Positions 17,601 through 23,722 of a DNA stretch of 54,880 bases are shown one piece after another. Positions within the stretch are counted from its first letter, which is position 1. Every line of letters starts with the position of its first letter. The notes under the pieces are model-generated. The model had not been told where the DNA came from and searched no databases. It worked only from the letters and a program-made list of their open reading frames with translations. Position numbers and translations under genes: made by a program. Location of the stretch: positions 1 through 54,880 of the IMG/VR virus record IMGVR_UViG_3300032323_001970. One strand, written 5' to 3'. The DNA comes from a virus.

Positions 17601-18865
17601 TCCGCGGTATTCGTAGCAACATCGAACGTCGATTGTTGGCAAACGAAGCCAGGGAGCGTGAACAAGTCCAGGCGGTTGCCCCTGTCAACCAAGGCGCCCC
17701 CATGCCGGAAATGAGTGCGGACGAACTTTTGGCGGCTCATGGGGACCGCATGACACAAGAACAGCGCGATTGGCTGAGCGACTTCTCTCGTCGTTGGGAG
17801 GACGACATTGCCAACTTCCAAGAAAATGGCGTTACTCGTCAACCTAGGCTTGAGGCTGAATACAACCAGTGGCTTGCTCAAAACCGCCTGCAGCCTGATC
17901 CGTTAGCCAACTTGTTCGATGACATTGAGCCCGATGATACAGCGGCGGCTAACAACCCGATGCTGCAGTATAACCCTCAAACCAGGGAGTTGGCCCTGCA
18001 ATACAACATCCCGCCAGTGACTGTGCGGGAAATACAGGCAAGATTTAGGGACCCTGAGGTAACTGTCGCCAACCTGAGCATGCTCCGCGACAACGCGCGT
18101 GCCGGGGTTCAGGGCACTATTTTTGAGAATTTGCCGCAAGAAGTCCGTGACGGAGCTGCTCGGATGATCACGGAAGAGATCACCAGGAGGGTGCCAGCTC
18201 GCCAGCAGCCAGTTGAGCCGGCTGCGCAGGTGGCCGAAAGGAATCCGGTACCGCGCAACATTCAGACAATGGCAATTGGGAACCTGGTCAATGACATGAG
18301 CCCGGCCTGGCGGTTCCAAGCGCAAGAACTGGCCGACATGTATTTCAACGACAACTTGATCGACGGCAACAACGTCACCATCGGAGCCCTGACCAGCATG
18401 CTCAGGGACTACCGCGTAGGGCCCCACGCGGATGCTCCAGCAGAAGTGCGTGAACTTGCAGCCCGCAAGTTGGAAGGCCTGCACACAGAAGCTATGCAAA
18501 GCGCCGAGCAACTGGCTGACTCGTTGAACGAAGCGTTTTACGTGGACATGGACCCAGAAGAAGCCGTGGATCAAATAACGCGTGACATCCGCATGATTAG
18601 AGAAAACGGCGAGAACGCGTGGGAAGACTTAGTTGGACCAATGGCCGTAGACTTCCCTTGGAACAGGAATGTTCAGCAGCACCTGATCAGGTATCTTCAA
18701 GAAATTGCCAACAACTACGGAAACCAACGGGAACAGGGATACGCCAAAGGCGGCATGGTCAAGAAGAAACGCAAGGCCAAGAAGGCTAGAGCACCCATGG
18801 TTGTCACTAGGAAGTCCCCAGAGCTCGCCGAGATGCAGTATCGATATGGTGGCATAGTCTGTTGA
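14669..18865 (+). CDS. Giant internal virion protein IV with a PcfJ-like core
   Basis: With 1398 residues this is the largest product in the window. The first 100 residues hold a hydrophobic stretch (LVGGAALPVVAPISAGVQAL). Around residues 672-730 it reads DMSADTVVLDHCVGQCG, then GHQLVSVRDVKTGLPAATLE, which resembles the CVG...SLRD...TLE core of PcfJ-type proteins from plasmids and phages (function unknown). The C-terminal 35 residues are very basic (KGGMVKKKRKAKKARAPM), suggesting DNA binding in the capsid. It closes the late operon; an approximately 300-bp control region follows. No RNA-polymerase motif was found, so it does not look like an N4-type virion polymerase. Confidence 0.62.
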   Translation: MPYDPQGVFYGSAEDLEALEAKYNKPDLASRIPGQASTSKPEESRSLRDRAASVLVQANPLMMAKSLQDMTRTLVGGAALPVVAPISAGVQALNALPGNIYRRSRGEEEVKTPSAEELMRKYGEAISPQTPAGQNFQEGVAKLMDTLKVPAAWPVTPNVPRRPLVTPTDVRVGAGQVKQLAKELRETPADFRAAQSGLKRQNLYGEDTIGVKAQAAADALGDTLERRRSAGLSAVPGVPQVLTPDTKMYAVRPKGTRMVQPKVPESAGGYAPEFNVLNDLIDNVYGDTPASKMQPETIMLEYSDRYLPPDSEFRQAFTNYERLKAQEMFPDAPTPQDAQRAYEVLYSDRTEKSKKRLADLEEFLTVVIPEYGQTIPTPSEFMRRMAEAERVIKGPFTTYISKNVGAEGDPTVKLARQGITFEDPAVLAEAAQFANADSLAQKRIEAGFPARGSFYKERLAKTGELDRLNDEIQALEDARRPLFDRAHAEGIDPASIPEYAATTNPLRQKLRQREQLQGELENIRLASDVENISDYAVAPRTKKNLLEAIPFTEKQFFPSVSRAGEDETLYIGGMGRLEELGFKKLGKQLVEDILTGKAGDTSKLTIENYMREKGLSRIEAEKAAKLQEQQYRTALQNSLLERIRNDQNVKTFGNAAIITLDSNTPRDVAMRDMSADTVVLDHCVGQCGTAPQGRKNILTGKQQYYEPVIDPITGERSSRAKDDTSYVKQLEYGHQLVSVRDVKTGLPAATLELIPATDGSSSGKFRIGYASGAKNGAIDPAYVPALRDYLNSRAADIYSPGSNLADNAGIFDSTSPAEFKRAAAEAGLTRDQIKATDWGDLPRFVTVDDIKAAAAQIVEPRALAVQQPAQEVAPVTLSTRDYELMRSDFDTAWDNARESALENSAYRRPEAVASGFDRIVADTFRLHLNDQVAFSEEGVTRLRRVERDLTDRAASAYAQQTDLENEIGSALDDFVIDVRGIRSNIERRLLANEAREREQVQAVAPVNQGAPMPEMSADELLAAHGDRMTQEQRDWLSDFSRRWEDDIANFQENGVTRQPRLEAEYNQWLAQNRLQPDPLANLFDDIEPDDTAAANNPMLQYNPQTRELALQYNIPPVTVREIQARFRDPEVTVANLSMLRDNARAGVQGTIFENLPQEVRDGAARMITEEITRRVPARQQPVEPAAQVAERNPVPRNIQTMAIGNLVNDMSPAWRFQAQELADMYFNDNLIDGNNVTIGALTSMLRDYRVGPHADAPAEVRELAARKLEGLHTEAMQSAEQLADSLNEAFYVDMDPEEAVDQITRDIRMIRENGENAWEDLVGPMAVDFPWNRNVQQHLIRYLQEIANNYGNQREQGYAKGGMVKKKRKAKKARAPMVVTRKSPELAEMQYRYGGIVC

Positions 18866-18878
18866 TCCGTGGTCCCCT

Positions 18879-19045
18879 ATCAAATTCCCTATAGATGAGT
18901 TTTTAGGCCAAAACAGAGTGTATCAGTACTCTCTGTTTTGTCTTCGCGGATCCTTATGCTATCGAGCGAACGATAGCTTCTAGAGTTCTTTTTTGTACCA
19001 GTACACTCTGTTTTGGCTCTAAAAACACTCTATAGGATTTTTGGC
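18879..19045. promoter_or_regulatory. Inverted-arm control element, copy A (upstream of early operon)
   Basis: Two 41-nt arms (18889-18929 and 18995-19035) are near-perfect inverted copies, differing at about four or five positions. Each arm runs from CTATAG at the outer end through GCCAAAACAGAGTGTA to an inner GTAYYRRTAC. Outside the CTATAG boxes the sequence reads GGRATTTTTGG or close to it in both directions, so the arms extend about 10 nt further. The 65-nt centre has a hairpin, GCTATCG-AGCGAA-CGATAGC (18958-18977), and an extra CTCTGTTTTG (18931-18940). The whole element recurs at 37143-37305. It could be an operator pair, a replication origin, or back-to-back promoters. Confidence 0.75.
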
Positions 19046-19088
19046 TCTTTGGGCTGGTAAAAGTCCTAGCAACTATTTGCAAAAAACT

Positions 19089-19117
19089 GCGCGCTGCGTG
19101 GTTTTCTGCGCTAGAAT
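19089..19117 (+). promoter_or_regulatory. Early promoter P1 (GCGCGC-N17-TAGAAT)
   Basis: GCGCGC (19089-19094) is followed after exactly 17 nt by TAGAAT (19112-19117). The block from about 19075 to the ATG at 19174, including ATGCACAGCA near the expected start point and the leader AGAAAGAAGAAAG, matches the region 33376-33474 closely. It drives the DUF932-to-helicase operon. The -35 position does not look like TTGACA. Confidence 0.7.
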
Positions 19118-19173
19118 GCAACCATGCACAGCAATCCTGCTGGCATAAACAGAAAGAAGAAAGAGAGAAAATC

Positions 19174-20160
19174 ATGGCTCACGAAGTTGAAACGATGGCT
19201 TACGCCAATGAGACCCCTTGGCATGGCCTTGGCACCCCCGTCGCTGACAACCTGACCCCCGCCCAGATGCTTGATGCAGCTGGCCTCAACTGGAAAGTTC
19301 AAAAGAAGGCTCTGGTCGTTGACGACCTTGACCACGTCCTGACCAGCCACTACGCCCTGGTTCGCGACACGGACAGCAAGATCCTGGGCGTCTGCGGCAG
19401 CGAATACACGCCTACGCAAAACAGCGACGTCTTCGAGTTCTTCGAAAAGTTCTGCAAGGCCGGCGACATGAAGATGGAAACCGCCGGTTCCCTTTGCGAA
19501 GGCAAGCGCGTTTGGGGCCTTGCCAAGATCAACGGCGGCTTCATGCTGGGCGGCAAAGACGAAGTCGAGGGCTACATCCTCCTTGACAACCCCCACATCT
19601 GGGGCCGCAGCCTGCAGATCCTGTTCACCCCGATCCGCGTGGTTTGCAACAACACGCTGACGGCCGCTCTTCGGAACAATACGAACAAGGAAAACACTTT
19701 CCGCATGTCGCACGATCGCGCGTTTGACGACGAGATCAAGCAAACGGCAGCAGAAAAAGTCGGCCTTGCCATGAAGTCGCTAGACGTCTTCAAGCAGCAG
19801 GCCGAGTTCCTGTCCAAGAAGAAGGCCACGGACCAAAAGGTCATGGAGTTCTTCAGCAACTTGGTCAATCCCACCCAGTACCAAGCCGCTCTGGTCGATT
19901 CAGAAGCCGGCGAAGTCAACCGCGCAGATCTTGGCCGCACGGTCAACCGCCTGCTCGACATCGTGCACACCCAACCAGGAGCTGATCTGAAGACTTCAGC
20001 CGGAACCTGGTGGGGAGCATTCAACGCCGTGACGTACTACTACGACCACGTCGCCGGAACTGATCAGGACAAGCGTCTGACAAGCGCATGGTTTGGTTCA
20101 GCCGCCACCCGTAAGCGCCAAGCACTTGACCTCGCCGTCGAGTTCGCCGAAGCAGCCTAA
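19174..20160 (+). CDS. DUF932 / phage-plasmid-like protein (TIGR03299 type)
   Basis: This 328-residue protein opens with the family's usual beginning: MAYANETPWHGLGTPVADNL. Further family-like stretches are SHYALVRDTDSKILGVCGSE followed by YTPTQNSDVFEFFEKF, and ILFTPIRVVCNNTLTAAL. Members occur as early, highly expressed genes in many phages and plasmids. The biochemical role is not established; links to recombination or anti-restriction have been proposed. It is the first gene after promoter P1 and is followed by a UUCG hairpin, so it probably makes its own abundant transcript. SD-like AAAGAGAGAAA precedes the ATG. Confidence 0.88.
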   Translation: MAHEVETMAYANETPWHGLGTPVADNLTPAQMLDAAGLNWKVQKKALVVDDLDHVLTSHYALVRDTDSKILGVCGSEYTPTQNSDVFEFFEKFCKAGDMKMETAGSLCEGKRVWGLAKINGGFMLGGKDEVEGYILLDNPHIWGRSLQILFTPIRVVCNNTLTAALRNNTNKENTFRMSHDRAFDDEIKQTAAEKVGLAMKSLDVFKQQAEFLSKKKATDQKVMEFFSNLVNPTQYQAALVDSEAGEVNRADLGRTVNRLLDIVHTQPGADLKTSAGTWWGAFNAVTYYYDHVAGTDQDKRLTSAWFGSAATRKRQALDLAVEFAEAA

Positions 20161-20164
20161 AACC

Positions 20165-20182
20165 TAGGGGCTTCGGCCCCTA
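20165..20182 (+). terminator. UUCG-capped hairpin after DUF932
   Basis: TAGGGGC-TTCG-GCCCCTA forms a 7-bp GC stem with a UUCG tetraloop, directly after the stop codon. No T tract follows, so it may act as a partial terminator or an mRNA 3'-end stabiliser rather than a full stop. Confidence 0.6.
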
Positions 20183-20202
20183 CCTTCCCACTCTAGGAGA
20201 AC

Positions 20203-21060
20203 ATGATGGCAAACGCCAGAGGAAAGACCATTGACAACACGCACCTGAGCATTGATCAGGCTGAAGAACGCGGCTTCATTCACCGCGACTACATCGCCCA
20301 CTGCCTTCGCTGGACGCACGTGGCTAAGTGGATGGGCAACCCCAAGAACCGCAAGGACTGCAACCTGCTCGACATCGGCTGCGGCAAAGATGTGCCGCTG
20401 GCCAAGATGCTGATGACCAGCCGCATGGCTTCCGATGGCCTGAACTACATCGGCATTGACTACAACAAGCTCGAAATGCCGAAGGCCTTCGAGAATACCA
20501 AGTTCAAGCCGACCCTGATTGGCAACGTGGCTTTTCCAGATTGCACGCTGCCCGTTGAGAAGTTCAATGTCATCACCTGTTTTGAGGTGCTTGAGCATGT
20601 CGAGCCATTGCATGCCTACAAGATGCTTGAAGGCATCAAGGCGCGCCTTGCAGACGATGGTGTGGCTTTCATCAGTACTCCTGTCTATGACGAAAAGGTT
20701 GGCGCAGCAGACAACCACGTCAACGAGATGAGCTACGGCGCCATGCAGCTGATGCTGCACAAGGTCGGCTTGGAAGTTGACGCCCACTACGGCACTTTTG
20801 CCTCAATCAAAGACTACAAGCAGATGGTCGAAAAGGAAGACATCGATGGAGTGTTCAATCGCCTGCGTGATTACTACGACAGCAACTACTTGGCAACTAT
20901 CTTTGCCCCGCTTTACCCGAGCCGCTCACGCAACGTGCTCTGGCGAGTCAAATTGCCGACTAGTCAAGAGATGTTTGCGCCCGCAAAGTTTGTCGACATC
21001 CCCCACCCGCTCTCAAGCAGCGACGCCTGGCAGCCACTCTTTGACTACCTTGGAGAGTGA
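20203..21060 (+). CDS. Class I SAM-dependent methyltransferase
   Basis: The protein has 285 residues. SAM-binding motif I is LLDIGCGKD (about 55-63). An acidic strand end follows (YIGIDYNK), then the UbiE-like motif NVITCFEVLEHVEP (post-II/III) and DDGVAFISTPVYDEK (motif IV region). No DPPY/NPPY motif or target-recognition domain is present, so it is unlikely to be a DNA adenine/cytosine methylase of the restriction type. A small molecule, nucleotide, RNA or protein substrate is more likely. Two ATGs occur (20203, 20206); the second has better spacing from AGGAGA. It lies in a nucleotide-metabolism block. Confidence 0.85.
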   Translation: MMANARGKTIDNTHLSIDQAEERGFIHRDYIAHCLRWTHVAKWMGNPKNRKDCNLLDIGCGKDVPLAKMLMTSRMASDGLNYIGIDYNKLEMPKAFENTKFKPTLIGNVAFPDCTLPVEKFNVITCFEVLEHVEPLHAYKMLEGIKARLADDGVAFISTPVYDEKVGAADNHVNEMSYGAMQLMLHKVGLEVDAHYGTFASIKDYKQMVEKEDIDGVFNRLRDYYDSNYLATIFAPLYPSRSRNVLWRVKLPTSQEMFAPAKFVDIPHPLSSSDAWQPLFDYLGE

Positions 21061-21062
21061 GC

Positions 21063-21452
21063 ATGGACTTGTTCAACATGGTGGCGGCCTTCCACGAGAA
21101 GTTTGGCCTGGAGCCTACCAACCAGCCTGACTTTCCGATCAAGGAGATCGCCGAGCTCAAGAACGTCCACATGCAAGAAGAGCTCGATGAGATTAAGAAG
21201 GCGCTTGCCGAGGGAAACCTTGAGGAGTATTTCGACGGCCTGATTGATCTGATCTATGTTGCTCTTGGTGCTGCCTATTTAGGCGGCCTTCCATTCAACG
21301 AAGGCTTCAAGCGGGTCCACGAAGCCAACATGAAAAAAGTGCGCGCCTTGAGGCAAGAAGATAGCAAACGAGGTTCGACCTATGATATAGTGAAGCCTCC
21401 AGGATTCGTGGCTCCAACGCTTACGGACCTGATCAGAAAGGAGAAAGAATGA
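21063..21452 (+). CDS. MazG-like nucleotide pyrophosphohydrolase
   Basis: This 129-residue all-helical protein carries the metal-binding pattern of the MazG/all-alpha NTP-PPase superfamily: MQEELDEIKKAL (Glu39, Glu40, Glu43) and EEYFDGLIDLIYVALGAAYL (Glu54, Asp58, Asp62), then FKRVHEANMKKV. Such enzymes hydrolyse (d)NTPs to NMPs and pyrophosphate. Next to a kinase, a TS homologue and a dCMP deaminase it would help trim or redirect host nucleotide pools. I chose the ATG at 21063 because GGAG lies 7 nt upstream; an in-frame GTG at 21057 is too close to it. The product has a C-terminal extension of about 30 residues. Confidence 0.8.
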   Translation: MDLFNMVAAFHEKFGLEPTNQPDFPIKEIAELKNVHMQEELDEIKKALAEGNLEEYFDGLIDLIYVALGAAYLGGLPFNEGFKRVHEANMKKVRALRQEDSKRGSTYDIVKPPGFVAPTLTDLIRKEKE

Positions 21453-22441
21453 AAGGACTCATAGTCATTGATGGCTGCGATGGCACAGGCAAGACGACGC
21501 TTGCTCAAGCTATTTGCGACCGCCTTGGTGGTGTCTACATTCACAACACATACCGCTGGCCCAGCAAGATGCCGCTGTACCATACAGCCGCCTTGCATCG
21601 CGCGTTGAAGCTTGCACGCACGCAGCTTGTGGTCATCGATCGTTTGTGGATGAGTGAAGCCATCTACGCTGACGTGTATCGTGGTGGCAGCCCCTGGCCT
21701 CACATGGGTCGCATGATGGATCGCATGATCCGCAAGGTCGGTGGCGTCTACATCTTGGCTCAATCACCAGCCAATCATGCTGAGAAGTTTGAGCAGCTCA
21801 AGAGCGAGCGCGAAGAGATGTATGACAACGTCGATGAAGTGCGCAAGCGCTTTGACGTGTTGTTTGAAGGCGGTTACGCTGGCCACGATCGTGACTACGT
21901 TCAGCAGCTGTCTGTCTTTGGAATGCGCCGTCGAGATGATGTGCTGCCGTATCGCTTTGACGTAGAGGGTCGTGATCTGGATGTCTACATCGGCATGGTG
22001 TACTCTGTCCTTGAATCACGTTGGCAGAAGCAGTACGAGCCGGCCCTGCATCTGCACACGCAAAACTTTGCAGGCCACCTGCATGAAGCCAACATCATCT
22101 TCGTAGGTGACAAGGCCAATAGCAAGATGCGTGCAATCAGCTGGCCTTTCTATGACTTTGGCCATTGCAGCGAATTCTTTGCTGATGTGCTGCATGAGCT
22201 GTTGTTTGATGAGACTAAGGCTGTCTACATCAACGCGCACGATGGCAATGGTCCGTTGTACGTCAACGACTGTTTGCGTGCTAAGCCTTACATGAAGGTT
22301 GTTTGCCTTGGCAATGACGCTTACAACACCATGACTCAGTTTACGCGTCGTATTTACAAAGTCATGCACCCATCATTTGCAAAGCGCTTCAACAAGCGCA
22401 ATGAGTTCAAGCAAGAACTTCAGGAGATTCTCAATGGTTAA
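21449..22441 (+). CDS. P-loop (d)NMP-kinase-like protein fused to a uracil-DNA-glycosylase-like fold
   Basis: The protein has 330 residues. Residues 1-190 resemble thymidylate kinase: Walker A GCDGTGKTT (9-17), a VVIDRLWMSEAIYADVYRGG segment like the DRx motif, and GGVYILAQSP. Residues from about 210 resemble the family 4 UDG fold: IIFVGDKANSK (216-226, in place of GEAPG), FDETKAVYINAHDGNG, MKVVCLGNDAYNTM and MHPSF (306-310). The glycosylase-type catalytic site is not clearly preserved, so the second half could be a nucleotide- or base-recognition domain. With the adjacent TS homologue it probably phosphorylates a (modified) deoxynucleoside monophosphate. Start ATG overlaps the MazG-like stop; AAAGGAG precedes it. 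Confidence 0.72.
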   Translation: MKGLIVIDGCDGTGKTTLAQAICDRLGGVYIHNTYRWPSKMPLYHTAALHRALKLARTQLVVIDRLWMSEAIYADVYRGGSPWPHMGRMMDRMIRKVGGVYILAQSPANHAEKFEQLKSEREEMYDNVDEVRKRFDVLFEGGYAGHDRDYVQQLSVFGMRRRDDVLPYRFDVEGRDLDVYIGMVYSVLESRWQKQYEPALHLHTQNFAGHLHEANIIFVGDKANSKMRAISWPFYDFGHCSEFFADVLHELLFDETKAVYINAHDGNGPLYVNDCLRAKPYMKVVCLGNDAYNTMTQFTRRIYKVMHPSFAKRFNKRNEFKQELQEILNG

Positions 22442-23228
22442 CACTACCAACATGAACTGGCAAGGCCTGCTTGACGTCATTAGCCAGCATGGTCAGTTGA
22501 CGAGCCCAAGAGGCAAGAAGACAAAAGAGCTGCTTGGTTTTAAGTCGATGATCGACATGAACCAGCCTGTCATCACTATCAAGGAGCGCAATCTTGGCTA
22601 CAAGTTCATGGCAGCTGAAGCAGCTTGGATCATGTCAGGTGATAACCGCGTCAGCACCATCGCCCCTTTTAGTAAGGCGATCAGCAACTTCTCTGACGAC
22701 GGCATTCTTTTCTTTGGAGCCTATGGTCCACGCATTCGCGACCAGCTGGGCCACGTGGTGCAGTCCTTACTTGCAGATCAAGATTCACGTCAGGCGGTCA
22801 TCACCATCTGGCGTCCAAACCCTCGAGCTTCTAAAGACATCCCTTGCACCATCAGTTGCCAGTTTGTCATTCGCAATGACCTGATCCATTGCTTCATGAA
22901 CATGCGTTCGTCTGATGCTTGGCTTGGTGTGCCGTATGACTGGTTCAACTTCAGCATGCTGTCGGCGGGTGTTGCCTTGTTGCTGCGTCAGAAGGGCCTG
23001 AACGTCAAACTTGGAGCCTTGCATTTTTATGCTGCAAGCCAGCACCTCTATGAGGACAACTGGCACAAGGTCGATGCGTGTTTGACAGGCGAGATTCTTG
23101 GCGACTATGCCCCCATCAATCTTGACTACTTCAACGACTACGACCACCTTGTCAATCATCTTTGGACGTTGGCTCATGGTCATGTGCACAACGGATTTTT
23201 GAAAGAAGCTTCATCATGGAAAGGCTAA
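22434..23228 (+). CDS. Thymidylate-synthase homologue, predicted dCMP (hydroxymethyl)transferase
   Basis: The protein has 264 residues. TS landmarks are Glu62 in AEAAWIMSGDN, the YG turn in FGAYGPR, nucleophile Cys138 in IPCTISCQF, the phosphate-binding Arg158 in MRSSDAWLG, and HLY (204-206). The residue that in thymidylate synthase is the Asn of GLPFN (recognising uracil) is Asp169 here, in GVPYD. In T4 dCMP hydroxymethylase the same position is Asp, and Asn-to-Asp changes switch TS toward dCMP. The usual TS C-terminus (APVAI-type), needed for the methyl-forming step, is absent. I therefore infer dCMP as substrate, with 5-hydroxymethyl-dCMP as the likelier product. AGGAG lies 7 nt before the ATG. 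Confidence 0.78.
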   Translation: MVNTTNMNWQGLLDVISQHGQLTSPRGKKTKELLGFKSMIDMNQPVITIKERNLGYKFMAAEAAWIMSGDNRVSTIAPFSKAISNFSDDGILFFGAYGPRIRDQLGHVVQSLLADQDSRQAVITIWRPNPRASKDIPCTISCQFVIRNDLIHCFMNMRSSDAWLGVPYDWFNFSMLSAGVALLLRQKGLNVKLGALHFYAASQHLYEDNWHKVDACLTGEILGDYAPINLDYFNDYDHLVNHLWTLAHGHVHNGFLKEASSWKG

Positions 23229-23722
23229 GCAAAGATGAATACTTTTCGGAATTGGCTCTACTCGTTGCTCGGCGAAGTACTTGCGCTCGGAGGAGTGTGG
23301 GCTGCGTTCTCGTATCTCATCGTGGGCATATTCTCGGTACTGGTTATAACGGGGTGCCTCGTGGTCATACTCACTGCACTGACGTTCGCTGTCCCGGTGC
23401 TGCTTTGCCTTCGGGGACTGGCCTGGATGTATGTGAAGCTATTCATGCGGAACAAAACGCGCTCCTCCAGTGTAAGGACGTTGAGCAAATAGAAACGGCC
23501 TACGTGACTGCTATGCCCTGCATGACTTGCACAAAGCTTTTGCTGAACACAAGCTGCAGGCGCATCGTGTACGTTGAGCCGTACCCTCATGACGCCGCAA
23601 AACAACTATGGACAAAACATGGACGCATCATCGTATCAACCGCCGAAGCACTTTCCAAACCTGCTGCTCGCGAAACGTATAGCTATCGATTGCGAGACTC
23701 GCGACCCGAACTTAATGACTAA
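23216..23722 (+). CDS. dCMP deaminase
   Basis: The protein has 168 residues. The zinc-deaminase motifs are HAEQNAL (His77, Glu79) and PCMTC (Cys102, Cys105). N-terminal family features are SVGCVLV and GTGYNGVPRG, and HCTDVRCPG may give a second metal site as in T4-type dCMP deaminase. It converts dCMP to dUMP. The start at 23216 lies inside the TS-homologue gene (13-nt overlap). The C-terminal approximately 35 residues overlap the start of the polymerase gene in another frame; the last 28 residues are beyond the usual fold. An 85-codon membrane-like reading inside it in another frame is taken as a shadow. Confidence 0.87.
   Translation: MERLSKDEYFSELALLVARRSTCARRSVGCVLVSHRGHILGTGYNGVPRGHTHCTDVRCPGAALPSGTGLDVCEAIHAEQNALLQCKDVEQIETAYVTAMPCMTCTKLLLNTSCRRIVYVEPYPHDAAKQLWTKHGRIIVSTAEALSKPAARETYSYRLRDSRPELND

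Noticed and set aside
14669-18865. Giant N4-type virion RNA polymerase
   Set aside because: The size and position are similar, but none of the single-subunit polymerase motifs could be found, and a PcfJ-like core was seen instead.
19124-19173. Leader peptide starting at ATGCACAGC downstream of P1
   Set aside because: The ATGCACRGC block is conserved at P2, but there the reading stops after seven codons and here it runs on into the next gene. It is more likely part of the transcript start region.
20203-21060. DNA restriction-type methylase
   Set aside because: There is a SAM-binding motif but no DPPY/NPPY or PCQ motif and no target-recognition domain; it looks like a small-substrate methyltransferase.
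23235-23492. 85-codon frame with several hydrophobic stretches, like a small membrane protein
   Set aside because: It lies wholly inside the dCMP deaminase gene in another frame, over conserved deaminase motifs, and has no convincing SD. Most likely a shadow reading.
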